A DNA stretch of 10,863 bases. Source: Gammaproteobacteria bacterium. GTDB lineage: Bacteria; Pseudomonadota; Gammaproteobacteria; Cardiobacteriales; Wohlfahrtiimonadaceae. The stretch covers positions 1 through 10,863 of the forward strand of contig BHEQ01000050.1 of assembly GCA_003864535.1 (NCBI GenBank), given 5' to 3'. The stretch's first letter is position 1. Every line of letters begins with the position of its first letter. The position numbers and the translations under genes are program-made. The notes below the pieces were generated by a model. It saw only the letters and a list, made by a program, of their open reading frames with translations. It searched no databases and was not told where the DNA came from. Of this stretch, positions 1-7,145 are shown one piece after another.

Positions 1-273
1 ATTTTGGTTAGACAAAGAAGTTTTGCAGATCAAATGGCAAATTTATATCCTAATTTTAAAGGTGATATTCCTTTGTTAGATGCCATGTGGCCTGAAAAAT
101 TAAGCAGCAGCCTTAGTAAGCTCATGGGCTTGCAACCATCACAAGAAGAATTACTTATCAAAAGTATTATGGCTTTAGTTTTGTCAGATAACCATATTAC
201 AGATGAAGAATATGAAGTCACACGGATGCTTGCATTGTGTTTAGATCAACCTTTGCCATTACGTTTAATTTAA
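1..273 (+). CDS. C-terminal end of a probable M48-family metallopeptidase with TerB-like tail (partial)
   Basis: The reading frame is open from the first base of the window, so the TTG at position 4 is only an internal Leu codon and the true start lies outside. About 90 residues are visible. They end in an acidic helical segment, SDNHITDEEYEVTRMLALCL, then DQPLPLRLI. This resembles the tail of M48 (HtpX/Ste24-like) metallopeptidases, where a TerB-like module reads roughly 'ADG.IT..E.ELLRA...LDCPLPP.L'. The zinc-binding HExxH part would lie upstream and cannot be seen, so the family call rests on tail resemblance alone. The stop codon is 14 bases from the stop of araC, which runs towards it; no terminator hairpin is visible in that gap. 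The gene has no evident link to arabinose use and probably marks the chromosomal flank of the sugar cluster. Confidence 0.5.
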   Translation: MLVRQRSFADQMANLYPNFKGDIPLLDAMWPEKLSSSLSKLMGLQPSQEELLIKSIMALVLSDNHITDEEYEVTRMLALCLDQPLPLRLI

Positions 274-287
274 TACGCGCCTCTTAT

Positions 288-1166
288 CTAAGGTACAGCT
301 AAATCTTTGCGAAATAAGCTTGGGCTAATTCCAACGCGCTTTAAAAATACACGTGAGAAATAAAATTGATCTTCATAACCTACTTCATTTGCAATTTTGG
401 CGATAGAGATCGCTGGATTTTGTAATAATTGTTTAGCTAAGCTTATTCTTTGATCTTCACGCCAGCGCATTAAATTAACTCCTGTTTCCTTACGAAATAA
501 ATGCGCTAAGCGTGAGGGTGATAAGCAAATATGGCGTGCTATTTGTTCAAGTGAACGCTCTTGGGCTAAGTTTTCAGTTAGATATTGGCAAACATCTTGA
601 ATACGTGGATCAATTTTTTTAGTTAAGAAGTCACTCGACTCTTCAAAACAACGGATAAGTAAACGCTCTAATAAATTAATTGCGAGATCTTCTGAGGTTG
701 AACGTCCTGCTTTATATGTTTGATCTATCTGATTAAGCAATTGATCAAATTCTTGAATAATATGTTTTTTATTTTCCATATTTAAACTTAAAGATAATTG
801 TCCGATACCATTGCTTGTCTTTTTCCATTTTAGCCAATTTGCCCAATATGCACGTGGGCGAAAATAGACCCAGCGATGTTGCCAGCTTAAAGAGTGGGGT
901 GAACGCCTATAATAGTGAGCGTAATCAGGAGGGAAAAGCAGTAAATCACCTTCATTGCAATAAAACTCATCTTCTCCTTCAAAAACCTTGCCTTGCCCTT
1001 CTACTGTCATATTTAAAATATAACCACTCATACCAAAAGGGCGATCTATTACAAAATCAAGTGGACCATTTTCAAAAATAGGCGTTTTCCCAGCGACTAG
1101 ATAACGGTTAAAAGAATAACCTGGTAGCAGTGGGTCATGTTGTTCTTCAGGATAGATAGATCTCAT
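288..1166 (-). CDS. araC: AraC, arabinose-responsive transcriptional regulator
   Basis: AraC binds L-arabinose and activates or represses ara promoters. The N-terminal cupin domain (about residues 7-165) carries DPLLPGYSF and FRPRAYW, as in E. coli AraC. All six residues that contact arabinose in E. coli (Pro8, Thr24, Arg38, Tyr82, His93, Trp95) have counterparts here: Pro12, Thr28, Arg42, Tyr86, His97, Trp99. The C-terminal DNA-binding domain (about 185-290) has two helix-turn-helix units, around LSPSRLAHLFR and EDQFYFSRVF. I chose the ATG at 1166 because GAGG precedes it by 9 bases and it gives 292 residues, the E. coli length; an ATG at 1181 would add five residues and has a poorer ribosome-binding site. 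The gene follows araD by 20 bases on the same strand, so it is probably the last gene of the araBAD mRNA. That placement would make AraC expression self-reinforcing, unless an internal promoter exists. Confidence 0.96.
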   Translation of the reverse strand: MRSIYPEEQHDPLLPGYSFNRYLVAGKTPIFENGPLDFVIDRPFGMSGYILNMTVEGQGKVFEGEDEFYCNEGDLLLFPPDYAHYYRRSPHSLSWQHRWVYFRPRAYWANWLKWKKTSNGIGQLSLSLNMENKKHIIQEFDQLLNQIDQTYKAGRSTSEDLAINLLERLLIRCFEESSDFLTKKIDPRIQDVCQYLTENLAQERSLEQIARHICLSPSRLAHLFRKETGVNLMRWREDQRISLAKQLLQNPAISIAKIANEVGYEDQFYFSRVFLKRVGISPSLFRKDLAVP

Positions 1167-1186
1167 AATAGTTAACCTCATAAAAC

Positions 1187-1891
1187 TTACTGCCCATAAT
1201 ACGAATTCTTACCGTGTTTTCTTAAAAAATGCTTATCCAATAAAACCTGTTGCATTGCCGCAGATTGTGGGTTTAATAATCGCGTTTGAATTCCCATCAT
1301 CGCAATCTCTTCTAAAACAACAGCATTATGCACAGCATCTAGACCATCTTTACCCCACGAAAAAGGGCCGTGCGCATTGACTAATACGCTTGGAACTTGG
1401 TTAGGATCTATATTTTGGGATTTAAATGTCTCAACAATCACCTTACCTGTTTCATGCTCATATTCACTTGTTATCTCAGCATTTGTCATTAAACGCGTGC
1501 AAGGAATTTGCCCATAAAAGTAATCGGCATGAGTTGTCCCAAAAGCAGGTATAGAACAACCTGCTTGCGCCCAAGATGTAGCATAACGGCTATGTGTATG
1601 CACAATTGCGCCAATATCTTGGAAAGCTTGATAAAGCACTAAATGCGTTGCGGTATCTGAAGATGGTTTTTTAGAACCTTCGATAATATTACCTTTAAGA
1701 TCAACTACAACCATATCATCTACATGCATATGTTCATATTCAACCCCTGATGGCTTGATTACGACAAGCCCAGCTTTACGATCAATCGCAGAAACATTCC
1801 CCCAAGTGAAAGTAACTAAACCATATTTAGGCAGCGCTAAGTTAGCATCTAGAACAGCTTGTTTTAAATCTTGTAGGCTTTTATTTGACAT
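1187..1891 (-). CDS. araD: L-ribulose-5-phosphate 4-epimerase AraD
   Basis: AraD is the last enzyme of the bacterial arabinose pathway and converts L-ribulose 5-phosphate to D-xylulose 5-phosphate in the cytoplasm by zinc-dependent retro-aldol chemistry. The 234 residues align along the whole 231-residue E. coli protein (class II aldolase/adducin fold). The metal and catalytic residues are all present: Asp79, His98 and His100 (in HTHSR), Asp123 (in THADYFYG), His174 (in NAHGPF) and Tyr232 in the final YYGQ, matching E. coli Asp76, His95, His97, Asp120, His171 and Tyr229. AGGA lies about 7 bases before the ATG. It follows araA by 68 bases and precedes araC by 20, consistent with one operon. 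The gene is intact. Confidence 0.97.
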   Translation of the reverse strand: MSNKSLQDLKQAVLDANLALPKYGLVTFTWGNVSAIDRKAGLVVIKPSGVEYEHMHVDDMVVVDLKGNIIEGSKKPSSDTATHLVLYQAFQDIGAIVHTHSRYATSWAQAGCSIPAFGTTHADYFYGQIPCTRLMTNAEITSEYEHETGKVIVETFKSQNIDPNQVPSVLVNAHGPFSWGKDGLDAVHNAVVLEEIAMMGIQTRLLNPQSAAMQQVLLDKHFLRKHGKNSYYGQ

Positions 1892-1926
1892 GAAATATCC
1901 TATTTAAGTTGAGCATTTATAGAAAG

Positions 1927-1939
1927 CCTAACTCTTAGG
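1927..1939 (-). other. Small hairpin in the araA-araD gap
   Basis: CCTAA-GAG-TTAGG (read on the - strand) forms a 5-bp stem with a 3-base loop, followed by CTTTCT. It lies in the 68-base gap between araA and araD. The T-rich tail suggests a weak attenuator or RNA-processing site, but the stem is short for a terminator. The 12-mer GTTAGGCTTTCT that closes it also closes the longer hairpin between the transporter and GH127 genes (7107-7118, + strand). Confidence 0.3.
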
Positions 1940-1959
1940 AAAGGCATGTTTTAAAAACT

Positions 1960-3462
1960 TTACAATTTTAATTGATAAAACACTTCATTCCAATTTATTT
2001 CTTGCATAAATGCAGGAATTTTTGTATCCGCACCAATATGGACGATTTCAATATCCATCATTTGTGCATAAATGCGCATATCATCTATGCTCAAAGCCTG
2101 ACTAAATACAGTATGATGCGCTCCACCTGCGATAATCCACGCCTGCGCTGCGGTTGCTAAATCTGGCAGTGGTTTCCATAGAGCACGTGCAACAGGAAGT
2201 TTTGGCAGCTCTTGAGTAATATCAAGTGCATCTACCGAGTTTATGATCAAACGAAATCGATTCCCTAAATCAATCAAACTTGCATTAATTGCCGCACCTT
2301 TAGAGCCATTAAAGAGCAATCGTGCCGGATCATCCTTGCCGCCAATCCCTAAAGGCTGGACATCTAAAACAGGCTTATCTTTGGCAATTGTCGGACAAAC
2401 TTCTAACATGTGTGAGCCTAAAACCATGTCATTGCCATCTTCAAAGTGATAGGTGTAATCTTCCATAAATGAGGTTGGGCTATTTATCCCGCCCATTACT
2501 TTCATGGTGCGTAAAAGCGCGGCAGTTTTCCAATCGCCTTCTCCTGCAAAACCATAACCTTGCTGCATTAAGCGTTGCACTGCAAGCCCTGGAAGTTGCT
2601 TTAATCCATAAAGATTCTCAAAAGTTGTGGTGAAAGCTTGGAAATTTCCGCGCTCTAAAAAGTGTTTTATGCCTAGCTCTATCCGCGCCGCATCAATAAT
2701 TGATTGGCGTTTCTCGCCCCCAATTTGGACTCTTTTGGTTAAAGTATAGCTCGCTTCATATTCTTCAACTAATGCGTTAACTTCAGTTTGGGTAACTGCA
2801 TTTTGGACTTTTTCAAGATCACCCAAAGCATAGCCATTCACAGAGTAGCCAAATTTAATTTGTGCAGAAACTTTATTACCTTCGGTAACCGCGACATCAC
2901 GCATATTATCGCCAAAACGCGCAACTTGCATAGATTGGCTCTCATGCACCGCGCAAGCAACACGCATCCATTGCCCTATTTTTTGCACAACGCAAGGATC
3001 TTGCCAATGCCCAACAACAATCGTGCGTGCTTTGCGTAAGCGTGCGCCTAAAAACCCAAATTCACGATCACCATGCGCCGCTTGGTTAAGATTCATAAAC
3101 GCCATATCCATACTATCCCACGGAATGTGCGCATTAAATTGGGTATGTAAATGTAAAAATGGCTTTTGCAGCGCAGTTAATCCAGCTATCCACATTTTAG
3201 CTGGAGAAAATGTGTGCATCCAAGTAATCAAGCCGATACATTGAGGCGAATGATTGGCATCTTTACAGATATTAGCAATCTCATCAGCACTTGTCGCTAG
3301 AGGCTTGAGCACTATTTTTATAGGTAAAGGATTAACTGAAAGCGAGTTTAATGCCACCACTATTTTTGTGGCATTCTCCAAGACGCTATCTAAGGTTTTA
3401 GATCCATAAAGCTGTTGACTTCCAACTACAAACCAAACTTCTAATGATTTAAATAACTGCAT
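1960..3462 (-). CDS. araA: L-arabinose isomerase AraA
   Basis: AraA interconverts L-arabinose and L-ribulose, the first step of arabinose breakdown, using Mn2+ in the cytoplasm. The protein has 500 residues, the same as E. coli AraA, and matches it end to end, for example EVWFVVGSQQLYG at 8-20, HTFSPAKMW at 83-91 and GEGDWKTAALLR at 307-318. The metal and catalytic residues Glu308, Glu334 (in FMEDYTYH), His351 (in GSHMLEVCP) and His450 (in GGAHHTVF) are all present, corresponding to E. coli Glu306, Glu333, His350 and His450. CAGGAG stands 8 bases before the ATG, a strong ribosome-binding site that may offset the repeat-containing 135-base gap from araB. The gene is intact. Confidence 0.98.
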   Translation of the reverse strand: MQLFKSLEVWFVVGSQQLYGSKTLDSVLENATKIVVALNSLSVNPLPIKIVLKPLATSADEIANICKDANHSPQCIGLITWMHTFSPAKMWIAGLTALQKPFLHLHTQFNAHIPWDSMDMAFMNLNQAAHGDREFGFLGARLRKARTIVVGHWQDPCVVQKIGQWMRVACAVHESQSMQVARFGDNMRDVAVTEGNKVSAQIKFGYSVNGYALGDLEKVQNAVTQTEVNALVEEYEASYTLTKRVQIGGEKRQSIIDAARIELGIKHFLERGNFQAFTTTFENLYGLKQLPGLAVQRLMQQGYGFAGEGDWKTAALLRTMKVMGGINSPTSFMEDYTYHFEDGNDMVLGSHMLEVCPTIAKDKPVLDVQPLGIGGKDDPARLLFNGSKGAAINASLIDLGNRFRLIINSVDALDITQELPKLPVARALWKPLPDLATAAQAWIIAGGAHHTVFSQALSIDDMRIYAQMMDIEIVHIGADTKIPAFMQEINWNEVFYQLKL

Positions 3463-3535
3463 AATAAAACTCCTGATTTTGATTAATTATAAAGATTAAG
3501 AATTGAAGGGTTTTTATATAACTCTATTAAGTTAA

Positions 3536-3590
3536 GGATTTTAAAAATCCCCTCCCAACCTCCCTTCGCAGGGAGGAGCTGTAAAATCCC
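3536..3590. repeat. REP-like palindromic element in the araB-araA gap
   Basis: A GC-rich island inside AT-rich DNA. On the - (transcribed) strand, CCTCCCT-GCGA-AGGGAGG (3576 to 3559) is a perfect 7-bp stem closed by a GNRA-type tetraloop. It is bracketed by GGATTTTA and TAAAATCC (3536-3543 and 3582-3589 on the + strand), which can pair to enclose it. The left flank is itself a perfect palindrome, GGATTTT-A-AAAATCC (3536-3550). C/G-run hairpins of this kind recur as dispersed intergenic repeats in many bacterial genomes; only one copy is in this window. In the ara mRNA it would form a stable structure just after araB and could separate the stability or output of araB from araA-araD-araC. Confidence 0.7.
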
Positions 3591-3597
3591 AGCTAGA

Positions 3598-5265
3598 TCA
3601 ATACATTTTTTCAGATACCTGACTCCACGCAAGGTATTGCTGATATAAACGCTCATACTGCTCAACCTGCGCCGCTTGCGGATGATAGATAGTCTCTATA
3701 TTACTCGCCATTACGACTTGAGCTGCAGGCACATCAGCATAAACACCAGCGGCAACAGCTGCAAAAATTCCAGCTCCAAGGGCGCAACATTGGTCGGATG
3801 CCACGACATTTATGGGACGATTTAAAACATCCGCACAAATTTGCATAATCGTGGGTGATTTACGTGCAATCCCACCAAGTGCGGTAACTGCGGTCACGGG
3901 AACATCTTGGTTTTCAAAGCATTCCATAATATTGCGCGCTCCAAAGGCAGTAGCTGCGATCATACCTCCAAATAAATTTGGGGCATCAGTAGCAAGCGTT
4001 AAATGGCTGATCACACCTTGGAGACGTTGATTGGCAAATGGCGTGCGTCTTCCATTAAACCAATCTAAAACCATAGGAAGATTTTCATAATCAACACTTG
4101 CAGCAAAACGTTCGGTTAATAGCGGAATAAGCTGAGTTTGGATATCTTGTAACTGCGGAGTTATTTGAGGATATTGCTCGGCTGCCATTTGCAAAGGCCA
4201 CTGCATTAAACGTGCAAACCATGCGTACATATCGCCAAAGGCTGATTGCCCAGCTTCTAAAGCAATTACGCCAGCTATTGCGCTGCCATCTACCTGTCCA
4301 CAAATCCCTTTGATTGTTTTTGTGCCTATAGATTCATGGCTTGCCATTAAAATATCACAAGTTGAAGTTCCAATCACTTTTACTAAATTATTTAAGCCAG
4401 CACCAGCGCCAACCGCGCCCATATGGCAATCAAACTCGCCGCCACAAATTAGCACAGACTCAGATAGATTGAGCCTATCTGCCCATTCTTTGGTCAAATT
4501 ACCCACAGGAATATCTGCGGTATAAGTATCTGTAAATAAGGGAAAATCAAGCTCTTCAACTAAATAAGGAGATAGCTCTGCTAAAAACTCACGAGCAGGC
4601 AAGCCACCCCACTGCGGATGCCATAAGCTCTTATGCCCAGCAGCGCAGCGTCCGCGTTTAATATTCTTGGGAGCTTGTGTGCCTGATAAAATAGCAGGAA
4701 CCCAGTCGCAAAGCTCAATCCAACTTTGCGCCTTAGCACGCACAAAGGTATCATTTCTGGAGATATGCAATGCTTTTGCCCAAAACCATTCTGCAGAATA
4801 CAAACCACCAATATATTTTGAATAGTCTTCATATTTGCCACTTTTGCATAAAGCGGTAATCTCTTCAGCCTCAGCGATGCTGGTGTGATCTTTCCAAAGT
4901 ATAAACATCGCATTTGGGTTTTGTTCAAATTCTGTTAGGAGTGCTAAAACATTGCCATCTGCATCAATCGGAGCTGGGGTTGAGCCTGTGGTATCCACTC
5001 CAATTCCTACGATATTTAAGCGTTCTGTGTCAGGTAATTTTTCAATCACTTTTGTCATCGCAATTGTCATTGACTCAATATAATCGCGTGGATGTTGTCT
5101 AAATTGCTGAAGCTGTGGCTGACAGAATAAACCCTGCTTCCATCTTGGGTAATCAACTACATAGCTATCAATTTCTTGCCCATTCTTACAATTGATCAAT
5201 AAAGCGCGTACTGAATCACTCCCAAAATCCAAGCCTATAACTAATTTATCATTTTTAGAGCCCAT
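3598..5265 (-). CDS. araB: Ribulokinase AraB
   Basis: AraB phosphorylates L-ribulose to L-ribulose 5-phosphate with ATP, the second step of the pathway. The 555 residues form the two-domain FGGY carbohydrate kinase fold. The N-terminal phosphate motif GLDFGSDSVRAL is at 11-22, and the E. coli-like block NPNAMF.LWKDHT at 117-128. GGEFDCHMGAVGAG at 275-288 contains the likely catalytic Asp279, and the C-terminal signature GGIARK is at 464-469. It is slightly shorter than E. coli AraB (566) because the variable tail is reduced. It is the first gene of the operon: the ATG at 5265 is preceded by AGGA about 9 bases upstream and lies some 30 bases from the predicted transcription start of the araB promoter. 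Confidence 0.97.
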   Translation of the reverse strand: MGSKNDKLVIGLDFGSDSVRALLINCKNGQEIDSYVVDYPRWKQGLFCQPQLQQFRQHPRDYIESMTIAMTKVIEKLPDTERLNIVGIGVDTTGSTPAPIDADGNVLALLTEFEQNPNAMFILWKDHTSIAEAEEITALCKSGKYEDYSKYIGGLYSAEWFWAKALHISRNDTFVRAKAQSWIELCDWVPAILSGTQAPKNIKRGRCAAGHKSLWHPQWGGLPAREFLAELSPYLVEELDFPLFTDTYTADIPVGNLTKEWADRLNLSESVLICGGEFDCHMGAVGAGAGLNNLVKVIGTSTCDILMASHESIGTKTIKGICGQVDGSAIAGVIALEAGQSAFGDMYAWFARLMQWPLQMAAEQYPQITPQLQDIQTQLIPLLTERFAASVDYENLPMVLDWFNGRRTPFANQRLQGVISHLTLATDAPNLFGGMIAATAFGARNIMECFENQDVPVTAVTALGGIARKSPTIMQICADVLNRPINVVASDQCCALGAGIFAAVAAGVYADVPAAQVVMASNIETIYHPQAAQVEQYERLYQQYLAWSQVSEKMY

Positions 5266-5296
5266 AAGATCATTCCTAACTGCAACATTAAAATAA

Positions 5297-5312
5297 TGTG
5301 TCTATCTTGACA
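5297..5312. promoter_or_regulatory. Possible CRP-like site overlapping the araB -10 region
   Basis: TGTGT-CTATCT-TGACA matches the CRP core TGTGA-N6-TCACA at 8 of 10 positions. CRP control of arabinose genes is established in enterobacteria, but there the site lies upstream of the AraC operator. Here it overlaps the predicted -10 and start point of araB, where it would be expected to repress. It may be a chance match in AT-rich DNA. Confidence 0.25.
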
Positions 5313-5332
5313 GGGATAATTAATTTTTCTAG
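5304..5332 (-). promoter_or_regulatory. Predicted araB promoter (pBAD-like)
   Basis: By analogy with E. coli pBAD, where the I2 half-site overlaps the -35 box by four bases, the -35 here is CTAGAA (5332-5327). A poor -10, CAAGAT (5309-5304), follows 17 bases on. Both are weak, as expected for a promoter that depends on AraC. The start point would be near 5297, giving a leader of about 30 bases to the araB ATG. The operator fixes the placement; the -10 assignment is uncertain by a base or two. Confidence 0.5.
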
Positions 5333-5366
5333 GTATATTTTGCTATTAACATGGATAAAAAAGCTG
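5329..5366 (-). promoter_or_regulatory. AraC operator I1-I2 upstream of araB
   Basis: Read on the - strand, two 17-bp half-sites lie in direct repeat: CAGC-TTTTTTA-TCCATG (5366-5350), a 4-base spacer TTAA, then TAGC-AAAATAT-ACCTAG (5345-5329). E. coli I1 is TAGC-N7-TCCATA and I2 is TAGC-N7-ACCTGA, also with a 21-bp period. Both boxes of both half-sites therefore match, with the less conserved I2 nearer the promoter as in E. coli. The position, just upstream of the predicted -35, fits arabinose-dependent activation of araBADC. Confidence 0.85.
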
Positions 5367-5371
5367 AATGT

Positions 5372-5421
5372 GTATATTTTTGTTCATACCCACTTTATTT
5401 ATATCTAAAAATAGCTACACT
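5372..5421 (+). promoter_or_regulatory. Candidate promoter towards the transporter with an inverted AraC-like half-site
   Basis: On the + strand, GTAT-ATTTTTG-TTCATA (5372-5388) resembles the I1 half-site in its second box (TTCATA for TCCATA) but lacks the AGC of the first box. It is followed by TTTATT (5394-5399), a 16-base spacer and TACACT (5416-5421), a weak -35/-10 pair. The evidence beyond consensus is conservation: the related segment at 10160-10209 keeps the same three elements at the same spacings, with better boxes (TTTACA, TACAAT). If used, transcription would begin near 5428 and leave a long leader before the transporter. Confidence 0.4.
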
Positions 5422-5427
5422 AAAACT

Positions 5428-5697
5428 ACATTAATTTTAATTCACATATTGTTTTGATGATTAAATATAAAAAAATCAATTAGATATATCGTATAAAAAG
5501 ATATTTATTTTTAAGAATAGTGAGGCTTTCTTGTTATGGGGACTTCTATAAATTAAATTTTTCAAGGCTTGCTATTTTATTAAAAGCGAAGTTTACATAG
5601 GTAAATTAGCATTTTAATAAAATTGCGTAACGCAGAAAAAGCAATTAATAGATATGCCCTTTTTGTTATTATTATTATAATTATTGGAGTTAAATAT
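5428..5697 (+). other. Long AT-rich leader before the transporter gene
   Basis: This gene-free stretch makes up most of the araB-transporter gap and would be a leader of about 270 bases if the upstream promoter is used. It holds a small inverted repeat TTTAC-ATAG-GTAAA (about 5592-5605), a compact DNA palindrome TGCGT-A-ACGCA (5624-5634) that could be a protein-binding site, and a TTA microsatellite around 5665-5676. TAGCATTTT at 5607-5615 equals the first nine bases of E. coli araI1, but the rest of that half-site does not match and no partner lies 21 bp away. I recognise no riboswitch. A second promoter inside this stretch is possible. Confidence 0.4.
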
Positions 5698-7071
5698 ATG
5701 AATGAAAATACTAATATAAATTCACATAATGGTAAACTTTCTGTTACTGAGAAAATAGGTTACGGCCTAGGCGATGCAGGCGGAACGATTATTACTGCTT
5801 TGATTGGTAATTTTTTAACTTTTTTCTATACCGATATTTTTGGGTTAGCACCTGGTATTTTAGGCACAATTATGGTGCTGGCGCGAATTATTGATGCTGT
5901 AACTGACCCTTTAATGGGAATCATTGCGGATAAAACCTCTTCGCGCCATGGTCGCTTCCGTCCATGGCAATTGTGGGTTGCGCTCCCTGTTGGAGTTGCA
6001 TGTATCTTAACCTTTACAGTACCAAGCATGAGTTATGAGATGAAAGTAGTCTATGCTTTTGTAACATATATGTTTTTATCGCTCTCTTACACTGCAATTA
6101 ATGTTCCATATTGCGCTATGATTAATTCAATGACAACTAATCATGAGCAGATAATGTCTGCGCAAACTTATCGTTTTGTATTAACAGGGATGGCAGGATT
6201 TATCGTTTCCGTTGGCTTACCTCAATTAATTGCATTTTTTGGCAAAGGTGATCAAGTCTGGGGATATCAAGCAGGTGTTGGAGTTGTGTGTTGTATTGCG
6301 GTATTAATGTTTCTTGCTTGTTTTTTCACTGTAAAAGAGCACATTCCAACGAGTAATTTAGGCTCTTTTACTATTAAACAACATATTGTAAGTATCCGTA
6401 AAAATGATCAATTATTGCTGATGCTCGTAATGTCTTTCTTATTAATGATGGTCTTTAATACGCGTAGTGGCGGTTATATGTACTTTATTACTTATGTCTT
6501 ACAAGGCGATGTTGCTTATACTTCGATGTTTTTTGCAGTAATTACTGTAGCAAGCATTATTGGAGTTATTATTGCAGGGCAAATAACCAAAAAAACTGAT
6601 GCGCTACGTGTTTATTTTTTAAGTAATGTATTTTTATTTATATATGGCATTGCACTTTATTTTATTTCATCAAGCAATCAAACTTTATGGTTGATTCTTA
6701 TGTTAATTAACGGTGTTATATTAGGATTTACCTTGCCGATTCATTTTGCGATGATGTCTTATGCTGATGATTATGGTGATTGGAAAAACAAAGTGCGCTC
6801 TTCAGGCTTAAACTTTGCTTTTAACCTTTTCTTTTGCAAACTAGCATGGGCAGGCGGAGCTGGCGTTGTGAGTATTGTCTTTGTTTTAGTTTCCTATAAA
6901 GCTGGAATGGAAAACCAAACTCCAGCCTCTTTACATGGAATGACTTTGTTAGAAACAATTATCCCCGCAATCATCCATTTATTACTAGCCCTTGTTATTT
7001 TGCGGTGTAAACTTAATAACAAGTTCTTGGCGCAAATTGCAGCTGATTTAAAAGCTCGCAGGGCTTCATAA
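5698..7071 (+). CDS. GPH-family (MelB-like) sugar:cation symporter
   Basis: An inner-membrane carrier of the glycoside-pentoside-hexuronide (GPH) family within the MFS fold, relatives being MelB, XylP and YicJ, which couple sugar uptake to H+ or Na+. The 457 residues form a twelve-segment hydrophobic pattern. The family signatures are clear: KIGYGLGDAG at 19-28 and the block D66-A-V-T69-D70-P followed by GRFRPW at 85-90. Asp66 and Asp70 correspond to MelB cation-site residues Asp55 and Asp59; MelB Asn58 is Thr69 here, so the coupling ion cannot be assumed. GGAG stands 8 bases before the ATG at 5698. The frame stays open upstream to a TTG at 5623, but that start has no good ribosome-binding site. 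Its position with GH127, divergent from araB, suggests uptake of arabino-oligosaccharides or arabinose; the substrate is inferred from context. Confidence 0.9.
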   Translation: MNENTNINSHNGKLSVTEKIGYGLGDAGGTIITALIGNFLTFFYTDIFGLAPGILGTIMVLARIIDAVTDPLMGIIADKTSSRHGRFRPWQLWVALPVGVACILTFTVPSMSYEMKVVYAFVTYMFLSLSYTAINVPYCAMINSMTTNHEQIMSAQTYRFVLTGMAGFIVSVGLPQLIAFFGKGDQVWGYQAGVGVVCCIAVLMFLACFFTVKEHIPTSNLGSFTIKQHIVSIRKNDQLLLMLVMSFLLMMVFNTRSGGYMYFITYVLQGDVAYTSMFFAVITVASIIGVIIAGQITKKTDALRVYFLSNVFLFIYGIALYFISSSNQTLWLILMLINGVILGFTLPIHFAMMSYADDYGDWKNKVRSSGLNFAFNLFFCKLAWAGGAGVVSIVFVLVSYKAGMENQTPASLHGMTLLETIIPAIIHLLLALVILRCKLNNKFLAQIAADLKARRAS

Positions 7072-7088
7072 ACAAATATATCAAAAAT

Positions 7089-7120
7089 AAGCCTAATTCT
7101 ATACGGGTTAGGCTTTCTTT
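7089..7120 (+). terminator. Terminator-like hairpin between transporter and GH127 genes
   Basis: AAGCCTAA (7089-7096) and TTAGGCTT (7108-7115) form a perfect 8-bp stem around an 11-base loop, followed by TCTTT. It lies 18 bases after the transporter stop and about 25 before the GH127 start. The stem is AT-rich and the T-run is broken by a C, so it probably lowers rather than stops readthrough, or marks an RNA-processing point. No clear promoter is seen between it and GH127. Confidence 0.5.
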
Positions 7121-7145
7121 AACACTTAATTATCAGGAGATTATT

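Noticed and set aside
274..287. Terminator between the left-edge gene and araC
   Set aside because: The 14-base convergent gap has no stem-loop or T-run that I can see.
1167..1181. araC start at 1181 adding five residues
   Set aside because: The ATG at 1166 has a better-placed GAGG and gives the 292-residue length of E. coli AraC.
3023..3244. Plus-strand frames within araA and araB
   Set aside because: They are shadows of strongly conserved genes on the opposite strand and have no recognisable product.
5412..5428. Further AraC half-site beginning TAGC on the + strand
   Set aside because: Only the first box fits; the second box (AAACTA) does not, and no partner lies 21 bp away.
5623..5697. 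In-frame N-terminal extension of the transporter from a TTG at 5623
   Set aside because: It lacks a good ribosome-binding site, adds an Ile-rich stretch translated from the ATT/TTA repeat that the family does not have, and the ATG at 5698 has GGAG at proper spacing.
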